The notes under the pieces: model-generated
What the model was told of the DNA's origin: nothing
What the model saw: the letters and a program-made list of their open reading frames with translations, nothing else
Databases searched by the model: none
Source of the DNA: Bacteroidota bacterium
Lineage (GTDB): Bacteria; Bacteroidota; Bacteroidia; Cytophagales; Cyclobacteriaceae
Length of the DNA stretch: 64,000 nt
Assembly: GCA_016191555.1 (NCBI GenBank)
Contig: JACPVX010000041.1
Coordinates: forward strand, 124,001 to 188,000
Reading direction: 5' to 3'
Made by a program: the position numbers and the translations under genes
Shown: positions 52,419 to 59,917 of the stretch, piece by piece
How the letters are laid out: each line of letters starts with the position of its first letter
How positions within the stretch are numbered: the stretch's first letter is position 1

Positions 52419-53228
52419 TTGAAAATTGTTACCGTTGTTCAAGCCCGCATAAGCTCAACCCGCCTACCGGGTAAAGTGCTTTTGCCATTGTGTGGCGAAC
52501 CGCTATTGTTGAAAATGCTTGAGCGCTTATCACATTCTAAATTAGCAGGTAAAATTGTAGTAGCTACTACAAAAGATAAGGAGGACAATGCAATCGAATC
52601 ACTTTGTCAAACCAATCAAATTTCGGTCTACCGCGGAAGCAAGTATGATCTGCTCGATCGGCACTATCAAGTAGCTCATCTCTACAAAGCGGATGCAGTA
52701 GTAAAAATTCCTTCTGATTGTCCTCTGATCGACCCGGCTGTTATTGATAAAGTCATCAGTTATTATCTCGATCATCAACATGAATATGATTACGTCAGCA
52801 ATTTGCATCCTGCCAGTTATCCGGATGGAAATGACGTTGAAATCATGTCGATACAAACGCTGGAAAAAGCTTGGGAATCGGCCACAGCCAAATTGGAACT
52901 CGAACACACTACACCTTTCATTTGGGAGAATCGAAATCTTTTCCGAATTGGAAATGTGAAATGGGAAAGTGGTTTAGACTATTCTATGTCGCACCGGTGG
53001 ACAATCGATTACCCGGAAGATTATCAGTTCATAGAAGCGATTTACAATCAATTGTATCCCATCAAAAATATATTTTCTCTTACCGACATATTAGAATTGC
53101 TGGAAGCACAACCAGAAATAAACGCCATCAATCAAAAATGGGCAGGCGTAAACTGGTACCGCCAACACTTAGATGAATTGAAAACAGTCGGAAAGAATCA
53201 AACTAAATTAATTGAAGAAGCACAATGA
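52419..53228 (+). CDS. SpsF-like cytidylyltransferase-fold sugar nucleotidyltransferase
   Basis: This 269-residue protein opens with IVTVVQARISSTRLPGKVLLPLCGEPLL, the nucleotide-binding signature of the SpsF / CMP-Kdo synthetase-like family. It continues with the metal-site motif KIPSDCPLIDPAVID and the HRWTIDYPEDYQFI motif. It most likely activates an acidic sugar or related compound with CTP. The start is TTG 52419, the only one that gives the complete signature. It overlaps the transketolase N-subunit gene by 4 bp (ATGA). Confidence 0.85.
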   Translation: MKIVTVVQARISSTRLPGKVLLPLCGEPLLLKMLERLSHSKLAGKIVVATTKDKEDNAIESLCQTNQISVYRGSKYDLLDRHYQVAHLYKADAVVKIPSDCPLIDPAVIDKVISYYLDHQHEYDYVSNLHPASYPDGNDVEIMSIQTLEKAWESATAKLELEHTTPFIWENRNLFRIGNVKWESGLDYSMSHRWTIDYPEDYQFIEAIYNQLYPIKNIFSLTDILELLEAQPEINAINQKWAGVNWYRQHLDELKTVGKNQTKLIEEAQ

Positions 53229-54079
53229 CGGAAGAACAAATAACTGATTTGAAAAAACTCGCGCTCGCTGTTCGCGAAAACATCGTACGCTTGTCGACCG
53301 ATGGTGGTTGCTTCACAGGAGCATCACTATCCTGTACCGATTTACTAGTTTATCTCTATTCACATTATTTGAATGTGAATCCTTCCAACTTAGAAGATCC
53401 GAATCGCGATTATCTTTTTCTATCGAAAGGTCATGATGTCCCCGCACTCTACAGTTTGTTTGCCGAGCTTGGATTCATCGAGCCATTGAGATTAGCCAAT
53501 CATCTTCAAGCAAATGATCATATCTATTGGCATCCGAACACACACATACCTGGAGTTGAATTTCACTCCGGATCGCTCGGTCACTTACCGGCTGTAGCAA
53601 TGGGTGTAGCTATGGACTGTCGTATTAAAAAGCAATCCAACAAAATTGTAGTGATTACCGGAGATGGCGAACTGAATGAAGGTTCCGTGTGGGAAAGCGC
53701 GCTCGTAGCAGCAGCTTACAAACTCGACAATCTAATTTGGATTGTAGATCGAAATTATTTTCAGGCAAACGTGGCTACCGAAGAATTGATTCCACTCGAT
53801 CCGATTCATAAAAAATTTGAAGCCTTCGGATGGAATGCGATCGATGTAGATGGTCATGATTTCAATGCCATGCACGACACTTTCACTTCGATCAACACCA
53901 ATGGCAAACCAAGTGTTATCATCGCTCACACCGTTCGTGGTAAAGGATTGCCCAGCATTGAAAAACGAGCCGATCGATGGTTCTGCAATTTCACCCACGA
54001 GGAAGTAAACGCATTGCTACACGAACTGCACGAAAACAAATTGGCTGAATTGAATTCTGAAACATTAGTAGTACGATAA
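53225..54079 (+). CDS. Transketolase N-terminal (ThDP pyrophosphate-binding) subunit
   Basis: This 284-residue protein corresponds to the first third of transketolase. It has the GHDVPALYSLFAELGF and HSGSLGHLPAVAMGVAMD motifs and the ThDP/Mg signature G146-D-G148-ELNEGSVWE with the Asn in IVDRNYFQ. Split transketolases occur in several bacteria and archaea. It overlaps SpsF by 4 bp and the C-subunit start by 1 bp, so it is cotranslated with them. Location inside a surface-sugar operon suggests a dedicated two-carbon transfer, not a pentose phosphate role. Confidence 0.92.
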   Translation: MTEEQITDLKKLALAVRENIVRLSTDGGCFTGASLSCTDLLVYLYSHYLNVNPSNLEDPNRDYLFLSKGHDVPALYSLFAELGFIEPLRLANHLQANDHIYWHPNTHIPGVEFHSGSLGHLPAVAMGVAMDCRIKKQSNKIVVITGDGELNEGSVWESALVAAAYKLDNLIWIVDRNYFQANVATEELIPLDPIHKKFEAFGWNAIDVDGHDFNAMHDTFTSINTNGKPSVIIAHTVRGKGLPSIEKRADRWFCNFTHEEVNALLHELHENKLAELNSETLVVR

Positions 54080-55008
54080 TGAATTACGAAGAACTGATTT
54101 CTGAAATAGCATTAGCCGATGAGCGCTACATCATCATGACGGCTGAAAACCGTGCGCTCATTCGCAACATCCCAAAAAATCCTGCATTAGCTGATCGCTT
54201 CATTGACACGGGCATTACCGAACAAACGATGATTGGCATGGCGGCAGGGTTAGCTCTACGCGGTCGTGTTCCTATCGTTCATGCGTTAGCTGCATTTCTC
54301 ACGATGCGGGCGTATGAATTTATTCGCACGGATGTGGGCATCGGTCATCTTCCAGTAAAATTAACCGGTTTCATTCCTGGATTTCTTTCGGATGGAAACG
54401 GCCCGACACATCAAGCGATAGAAGATGTATCGATCATGCGTGGCATTCCCGGCATGCAAGTTTTCGCTCCGGCAGATGAGGAAGATATGATCTTGATGCT
54501 ACCAGAAATTTGGGACTCATCATCTCCTGCTTACACACGAGCGAATCTAATAAAACCTCTGGTCGCACACGATAAAAATTTCCGCATTGGCAAAGCCGAA
54601 GTGATTGCAGAAGGATCTACAATCACATTTCTGACATACGGAATGTTATTCAATAATGTGTTTCAAGCGAAACAAGTTTTAGAGTCACAAGGGCTTTCTG
54701 TGGGACTAGTGAACATGCGCAGCTTGAAACCGGTTGACGAAGAAGCAATCATTCGTGCAGTTAAACAAAGTGAATTGGTAGTGGTGGTAGAAGATCACTT
54801 CACTACCGGAGGGCTGTACTCGATCGTGGCTGAAGTGCTGTTGAAAAATCAGTTAACTGCCAATGTGCAGCCGCTTTCGCTCACCGAACAATGGTTCCGT
54901 CCGGCAAGACTATCAGAAGTGTTGGAATACGAAGGTTTCACATATGAGAAAATCGCTGCTCGCGCGCTGGGAATTTTAGAATCAACCGCATCAAAAATTC
55001 AATTATGA
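54079..55008 (+). CDS. Transketolase C-terminal (pyrimidine-binding and C-terminal domains) subunit
   Basis: This 309-residue protein covers the pyrimidine-binding domain with the catalytic Glu in GITEQTMIGMAAGLALRG (E48) and the C-terminal domain (EVIAEGSTITFLTYG, NMRSLKPVDEEAI, VVVEDHFTTGGL). It forms the active heterodimer with the N-subunit encoded just upstream (start overlaps its stop in TAATG). It overlaps the aminotransferase gene by 4 bp. The ketose donor and acceptor are unknown. Confidence 0.92.
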   Translation: MNYEELISEIALADERYIIMTAENRALIRNIPKNPALADRFIDTGITEQTMIGMAAGLALRGRVPIVHALAAFLTMRAYEFIRTDVGIGHLPVKLTGFIPGFLSDGNGPTHQAIEDVSIMRGIPGMQVFAPADEEDMILMLPEIWDSSSPAYTRANLIKPLVAHDKNFRIGKAEVIAEGSTITFLTYGMLFNNVFQAKQVLESQGLSVGLVNMRSLKPVDEEAIIRAVKQSELVVVVEDHFTTGGLYSIVAEVLLKNQLTANVQPLSLTEQWFRPARLSEVLEYEGFTYEKIAARALGILESTASKIQL

Positions 55009-56342
55009 TCAACAATCAATATCCGGATATCACTATAAGTAATGCTTGGTATAAGCGTGCGCAACAAGTCATGTTTCCGGTTACACAAACAATGGCCAAA
55101 GGCCCATCACAATATGTGAATGGCGTGGCACCGAAATATGTAGCAAAAGGTAAAAATGGCCATGTGTGGGATGTGGATGGAAATGAATACATCGACTACA
55201 CGATGGCCGTTGGCCCTGTGTCGTTAGGTTATGCCTATGATCGGGTAGACGAGGCAATCAAAAATCAACTGCAAAACGGCATTACGTTTTCACTAATGCA
55301 TCCACTAGAAGTAGAACTGAGTGAATTGATTCATCAAATCATTCCCAATGCAGAGGGAGTGCGCATTGCAAAAACAGGAGCGGAAGTTTGCAGCGCAGCC
55401 GTGCGTGTTGCTCGCGCGTACACGGGGAGAAAAAAAGTGCTGTGCTGTGGTTATCATGGTTGGCACGATTGGTATATCGGCACTACGAGTCGGGCTGAAG
55501 GAATTCCGGAAGATATCAAAGCATTAACAGCTACTTTCGATTACAACAACATTGAATCGCTTCGTGCGCAACTGACAGACGATGTAGCGTGTGTGATACT
55601 GGAGCCATTCATCTTCGAACACCCGAAAGAAAATTTTCTGGAACAAGTGCAAGCACTTTGTCAAGCAAATGGAACCTTGTTGATTTTTGATGAGATGTGG
55701 ACGGGCTTCCGCGTAGCACTTGGCGGAGCACAAGAATATTTTGGCATCACGCCTGATCTCGCGGTTTATTCCAAAGCTTTTGCAAATGGTATGCCTATTG
55801 CTTTGCTCACCGGCAGAAAGGACATCATCCAGTTATTTGAAAAGGATGTTTTCTTCTACTCCACCTTCGGAGGTGAAGCGCTCTCACTGGCTGCCGCATT
55901 AGCTACTATTCAAGAGATGAAAGAGAAAAATGTAGCTGGTGCTTTAGCTGCAAAAGGAAAAATCTTAAAAGACGGATATAATCAGATTGCTGAAAAAAAT
56001 AATCTGAGTGCCGTAACCACGTGTCAGGGATTTGATTGCAGAACCATTATTACGTTCAATGCATCGGCAGGAGATCCACTGATTCTTAAATCATTTGTTC
56101 AACAAGAAATGATTAAACGCGGAGTTCTGTGGGGTGGTTTCCACAATGTTTGTTTCACTCATACTGGAGACGATTTGAATCAAACACTTAAAGCGTACGA
56201 AGAGGTTTTGCCTTTGCTGGCAGAAGCCATTGAAAAAGGAAATATTGAATCGATGCTTCTTGGCAAACCGGTAGAAGCTGTATTCCGCAAAGTGGGCAAC
56301 GTACAAAAAGCTTTCAGCGAAAAAGCGCTTCAGGTAAAATGA
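55005..56342 (+). CDS. Class III PLP aminotransferase, glutamate-1-semialdehyde aminomutase-like
   Basis: This 445-residue enzyme has GSA-aminomutase features: EYIDYTMAVGPVSLGYAYD, CCGYHGWHDWY, FDEMWTGFRVALGG, and the PLP lysine K257 in YSKAFANGMPIALLTG. Its place in a sugar operon indicates that it acts on a sugar or related aldehyde or ketone instead of on haem synthesis. The N-terminal 35 residues are longer than in HemL. It overlaps both neighbours by 4 bp. Whether it is a transaminase or an intramolecular mutase cannot be told. Confidence 0.88.
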   Translation: MINNQYPDITISNAWYKRAQQVMFPVTQTMAKGPSQYVNGVAPKYVAKGKNGHVWDVDGNEYIDYTMAVGPVSLGYAYDRVDEAIKNQLQNGITFSLMHPLEVELSELIHQIIPNAEGVRIAKTGAEVCSAAVRVARAYTGRKKVLCCGYHGWHDWYIGTTSRAEGIPEDIKALTATFDYNNIESLRAQLTDDVACVILEPFIFEHPKENFLEQVQALCQANGTLLIFDEMWTGFRVALGGAQEYFGITPDLAVYSKAFANGMPIALLTGRKDIIQLFEKDVFFYSTFGGEALSLAAALATIQEMKEKNVAGALAAKGKILKDGYNQIAEKNNLSAVTTCQGFDCRTIITFNASAGDPLILKSFVQQEMIKRGVLWGGFHNVCFTHTGDDLNQTLKAYEEVLPLLAEAIEKGNIESMLLGKPVEAVFRKVGNVQKAFSEKALQVK

Positions 56343-57145
56343 CAGGACTATTCTCATTAAAAGATAAAGTCGCCATCGTAACAGGTGCCTGCGGGCTGCT
56401 TGGAAAAAAACATTGCGAGGCATTAGCGGAAGCAGGTGCATTTGTGGTGGTTGCCGATGTAGATGCAAAGACATGTATCACTTTTGCAAATGATTTAGGA
56501 AATAGCCATCTCGGCATCGGGCTGGATGTTACCAACGAGGCTTCCATTCGCGCAGCAAAAGAGGAAGTCATAAAAAAATATGGTCGGATAGATGTATTGG
56601 TCAATAATGCAGCTATCAACGACATGTTTGAAAATCCTGCTGTGGCCTTGGAACAATCGAAATTTGAAAATTATCCGCTTCATCTCTGGCAACTATCACT
56701 AGATGTGAATGTAACAGGAGTATTTCTCTGCAGTCAGGTTTTTGGAACGGTCATGGCCGAAGCAGGTAGCGGCAGCATCATCAACATTGCTTCTACTTAC
56801 GCGATTACGGCTCCGGATCAAAAATTATATCGCAACGAAGCGGGCGAACAAACTTTTTATAAATCGGCTGCCTATCCGAGCACGAAAGGCGCTTTGTTGG
56901 GCTTCACAAAATTTCTTGCTTCGTACTGGGGTAACAAAGGTGTGCGTGTCAATGCGCTTTCTCCAGGTGGCGTAGAAAACGGACAAGATCATTTCTTCAT
57001 CAAAAACTATAGCGAACGCACTCCACTAGGTCGAATGGCTGACCGCAGTGATTACCAAGGTGCAATTGTATTTCTAGCGAGTGATGCTTCTCGCTATATG
57101 ACAGGCGCAAATCTGGTTGTGGATGGGGGATGGACAATTATTTGA
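56339..57145 (+). CDS. Short-chain dehydrogenase/reductase
   Basis: This 268-residue SDR has the cofactor site AIVTGACGLLGKKH, the structural NNAAIND, the catalytic SIINIAS (Ser) with Y179-P-S-T-K183, and PG..EN after the active site. The Asp after the second strand (VVVADVDAKT) favours NAD(H). It probably oxidises or reduces a hydroxyl of the sugar intermediate. It overlaps the aminotransferase stop by 4 bp. After it comes a short gap with a heptamer repeat. Confidence 0.93.
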   Translation: MTGLFSLKDKVAIVTGACGLLGKKHCEALAEAGAFVVVADVDAKTCITFANDLGNSHLGIGLDVTNEASIRAAKEEVIKKYGRIDVLVNNAAINDMFENPAVALEQSKFENYPLHLWQLSLDVNVTGVFLCSQVFGTVMAEAGSGSIINIASTYAITAPDQKLYRNEAGEQTFYKSAAYPSTKGALLGFTKFLASYWGNKGVRVNALSPGGVENGQDHFFIKNYSERTPLGRMADRSDYQGAIVFLASDASRYMTGANLVVDGGWTII

Positions 57146-57149
57146 ATAT

Positions 57150-57176
57150 GAGAATTGAGAATTGAGAATTGAGAAT
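57150..57176 (+). repeat. Heptamer tandem repeat (GAGAATT)x3.9
   Basis: Three exact GAGAATT units and a partial fourth (GAGAAT) fill the gap between the SDR stop (57145) and the phosphatase ATG (57189). Copy-number change would alter only the spacing ahead of the phosphatase gene. Confidence 0.9.
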
Positions 57177-57188
57177 AAATACAACAAA

Positions 57189-57698
57189 ATGTCTATTGAC
57201 GAATTAAAAAGACGAGCGAACAAAATTAAGTTGATGATCACCGATGTAGATGGTGTGCTTACCGACAATGGGGTGTACTATTCCGGTAATGGAGAAGAAC
57301 TGAAACGTTTTTCGTTTCGCGATGGGATGGGTGTTGAGCGCTTGCGCAAAATTGCCTCCATCGAAACCGGCATCATCACGCGTGAAGATTCGCTTCCAGT
57401 TTTTAAACGTGCCGAGAAATTAAAAATAAAAGAACTGCACATGGGCGTGCAAGACAAAGCGCTACGCCTTCAGGAAATTATGGAGCGCATCCAAATCTCA
57501 AAAGAAGAAATTGCTTACATCGGTGATGATATCAACGATGAGGAAATCATGAAGCAAGTGGGATTGTGTGCTTGCCCAGCCGATGCTATGAGTTTCGCCA
57601 GACGCGTTGCTCACTATGTATGCACCACCAACGGAGGGCACGGTGCCTTCCGTGAGTTTGCCGAACTAATTATTAACAGCAAAATAAATCTTAACTAA
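57189..57698 (+). CDS. KdsC-like HAD phosphatase
   Basis: This 169-residue enzyme has the HAD signature ITDVDGVLTD (D19, D21) and the C-terminal IAYIGDDINDEEIMKQVG, as in Kdo-8-phosphate and NulO-9-phosphate phosphatases of the C0 type. It lacks a cap domain, so it presumably works as a tetramer. It likely removes the phosphate after the NeuB-like condensation. ATG 57189 is chosen; a TTG at 57162 would translate the heptamer repeat. A 12-bp gap precedes the NeuB-like gene. Confidence 0.9.
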   Translation: MSIDELKRRANKIKLMITDVDGVLTDNGVYYSGNGEELKRFSFRDGMGVERLRKIASIETGIITREDSLPVFKRAEKLKIKELHMGVQDKALRLQEIMERIQISKEEIAYIGDDINDEEIMKQVGLCACPADAMSFARRVAHYVCTTNGGHGAFREFAELIINSKINLN

Positions 57699-57710
57699 AA
57701 ATTTACGATT

Positions 57711-58601
57711 ATGAATCATGTCGTGTTGAACAATGGAAGACAGATAGGTGCTGGTCATCCTGTCTATATTATTGCAGAAATTGGCATCAATCACAATGGC
57801 TCTGTTGACATTGCCAAAAAGTTGATTGACTGGGCGAGCATTGCCGGATGCGATGCGGTGAAGTTTCAAAAAAGAACTCCAGAATTGTGTGTGCCTAAAG
57901 ATCAGTGGGACAAGCAGCGTCAGACTCCATGGGGCACGATGAGCTACATTGATTACAAACGCAAAACCGAATTTGGAAAAGCAGAATTCGAAGAAATCGA
58001 TTTGTATTGTGCGCAAAAGAAAATTGATTGGTTCGCCTCTGCGTGGGATGAACCTTCCGTAGATTTTCTTGAGCAATTCAATCCGGTGATGTACAAGTTG
58101 GCGTCAGCTAGTTTAACTGATTTCGATTTGATTAAAAAAGTATTGACCACCGGTCGTCCGCTGATGTTGTCTACCGGTATGTCTACCGAGATGGAAATTG
58201 AAGATGCCATCGACTTAACCGGCACGCGCAACGTGATGGTGGCACACTCTACTTCAGCTTATCCCTGCGATCCCGCTCAATTGAATTTGAATATGATCCG
58301 CACACTGATCAACAAATTTGATTTGCCGATCGGTTACTCCGGTCATGAAACCGGTCTTGCTCCAACATTAGCAGCCGTTTCATTAGGTGCCACTTTCGTG
58401 GAACGTCATGTTACACTTGATCGCGCGATGTGGGGTTCTGATCACGCTGCTTCCGTAGAACCGCAAGGCATTGTGAAACTCGTTCGTGATATCCGCGATA
58501 TCGAGAAAAGTTTAGGCGATGGAGTAAAGCGCGTATATGAAAGCGAACTCGAACCGATGAAGCGATTGAGAAGAGTAATCAATCAAACTGTAAATGCATA
58601 A
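57711..58601 (+). CDS. NeuB-family PEP-condensing sialic-acid-type synthase, without SAF domain
   Basis: This 296-residue TIM-barrel enzyme has the NeuB landmarks: E23 in IAEIGINHNGS, K51 in AVKFQK, K129 and S132 in YKLASAS, H212 in GYSGHETG and H233 in FVERHVTLD, with GSDHAASVEP. NeuB enzymes condense PEP with an amino sugar or sugar phosphate to make a nonulosonic acid. At 296 residues it ends just after the barrel and lacks the C-terminal antifreeze/SAF domain (about 60 residues) found in typical sialic, legionaminic and pseudaminic acid synthases. This suggests a different acceptor. The family call is sure; the product is unknown. Confidence 0.92.
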   Translation: MNHVVLNNGRQIGAGHPVYIIAEIGINHNGSVDIAKKLIDWASIAGCDAVKFQKRTPELCVPKDQWDKQRQTPWGTMSYIDYKRKTEFGKAEFEEIDLYCAQKKIDWFASAWDEPSVDFLEQFNPVMYKLASASLTDFDLIKKVLTTGRPLMLSTGMSTEMEIEDAIDLTGTRNVMVAHSTSAYPCDPAQLNLNMIRTLINKFDLPIGYSGHETGLAPTLAAVSLGATFVERHVTLDRAMWGSDHAASVEPQGIVKLVRDIRDIEKSLGDGVKRVYESELEPMKRLRRVINQTVNA

Positions 58602-58608
58602 ATGGCTC

Positions 58609-58656
58609 ACCACGCAAGCACGAAGAAATTTCTTTGTGCCTATGTGTCTTAGTGGT
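58609..58656. repeat. Imperfect 48-bp palindrome
   Basis: ACCAC (58609) and GTGGT (58652-58656) enclose an inner imperfect stem GCACGAAGAAA with TTTCTTTGTGC. It lies in the 63-bp gap between the NeuB-like gene and the fatty acid hydroxylase gene. The form resembles dispersed palindromic repeats common in diverse bacteria (CACGAAG/CTTCGTG family). Confidence 0.6.
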
Positions 58657-58664
58657 AAAATTAA

Positions 58665-59552
58665 ATGAAAGTAGAGACCATTACATTTCTGATTTTAATT
58701 TCCTCGGCAGCCTCCATCATTTGGCTGGAGCGGAAATATCCATATACCAAAGGTCTATCCTTTTTCCGTGAAGGATTTTGGGTAGACTTAGTTTGGTATA
58801 CATTGATTCAAAGTTTCTTTTTGAAGATTCTCATCTTCGACTACATCATTCTACCCATCGATCAGCGCTTTTCGCTATCATCATTGAAACTGATCTCAGA
58901 TTGGCCTGTAGCAGTACAAGTTTTGTTTTTTTTGATCACGCATGATTTTTATATCTACTGGTTTCATCGGTGGCAACATAATTCAAAAATCCTGTGGCGA
59001 ACACACGAGGCACATCATTCCGTAAAAGAAGTTGATTGGATAGCCGGCTCGCGTTCACATGTTATTGAAATCATCATTAATCAAACCATCGAATTCGCTC
59101 CCATCATTTTATTAGGAGCCGATCCAATGGTAGTTCCGATCAAAGCATGCATCGATGCGGTGTGGGGCATGTACATTCATTCGAACATCAATGTGCGCTC
59201 CGGCAAGTGGCAATATTTTATCAACGGCCCTGAAATGCATCAGTGGCATCATGCCGAAACTGTAGAAACGTACTTCGCCAATTACGCTACCAAGTTTGCC
59301 TTTTGGGATTGGATGTTTGGAACAGCCTATCTACCCAACACAAAACCAAATGTATTCGGACTTCCTTACAAATTCCCGAAGGACTATTTTTTACAACATG
59401 CTTTTTCGTTAAAGCGCTTTGATGAAGATGAACTGAAGAAGAAAAAGGGATGGAACCAATATCTAGACCTACGCTTTTCAATTATGAAATGGTTTACCGG
59501 AATATTTTCCAATTCGGAAAAACGAAGTTCAAAAAACGAAAGTGTGGCCTGA
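58665..59552 (+). CDS. Sterol desaturase / fatty acid hydroxylase family membrane enzyme
   Basis: This 295-residue membrane protein carries the family's histidine clusters: HDFYIYWFHRWQH, RTHEAHHSVKEVDW and MHQWHH. They bind a di-iron centre that hydroxylates or desaturates lipids. Membrane helices lie at about residues 3-20, 40-60 and 85-105, with more around 145-165. It follows the sugar operon after 63 bp and overlaps the SMR gene by one base. A lipid-modifying role in making a lipid-linked surface glycan is possible. The substrate is unknown. Confidence 0.88.
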   Translation: MKVETITFLILISSAASIIWLERKYPYTKGLSFFREGFWVDLVWYTLIQSFFLKILIFDYIILPIDQRFSLSSLKLISDWPVAVQVLFFLITHDFYIYWFHRWQHNSKILWRTHEAHHSVKEVDWIAGSRSHVIEIIINQTIEFAPIILLGADPMVVPIKACIDAVWGMYIHSNINVRSGKWQYFINGPEMHQWHHAETVETYFANYATKFAFWDWMFGTAYLPNTKPNVFGLPYKFPKDYFLQHAFSLKRFDEDELKKKKGWNQYLDLRFSIMKWFTGIFSNSEKRSSKNESVA

Positions 59553-59917
59553 TGCAGTGGTTCTATTTAATTGTTGCTGCGCTGTTGGAAGTGGGTTGGA
59601 TCTTCAGCTTAAAAAAATTCAGTTTCGCGGAGCTAAAGAAATTTTCCTTTCAATTAGCAATTGATCAACCTTTGGCTGCAACCGAGCTTATCCTTCCGCT
59701 CGTTGGGTACGTTCTGTTTGGCCTTGGCAACATTTACTTTTTCTCATTGGCGATGAAACACATCCCAGCTTCTACCGCGTTTGCTATTTGGATGGGACTC
59801 ACACTAGCAGGTGTTAAACTAGTGGAGGTGCTCATTCTAAAGCATGAAACAAAAATTCTTGATTTGTTTTACTTAGCTCTTTTGGTTATCGCCATCATTG
59901 GCCTGAAGAAAAGTTAA
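59552..59917 (+). CDS. SMR-family small transporter
   Basis: Start ATG 59552 (overlapping the hydroxylase stop by one base) gives 121 residues with four membrane helices, the first WFYLIVAALLEVGWIFSL with the conserved membrane Glu (E14 region) of the EmrE/SMR family. A frame extension to 59450 lies inside the hydroxylase gene and is not used. Members include drug/guanidinium exporters and ArnE/ArnF-type lipid flippases; in this context the latter role is as plausible as drug export. Its stop overlaps that of the convergent GT39 gene by 4 bp. Confidence 0.82.
   Translation: MQWFYLIVAALLEVGWIFSLKKFSFAELKKFSFQLAIDQPLAATELILPLVGYVLFGLGNIYFFSLAMKHIPASTAFAIWMGLTLAGVKLVEVLILKHETKILDLFYLALLVIAIIGLKKS

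Noticed and set aside
57150-57188. Phase-variable translation through the heptamer repeat
   Set aside because: The short frame from ATG 57148 stops within the repeat whatever the copy number, so slippage would not switch a coding frame.
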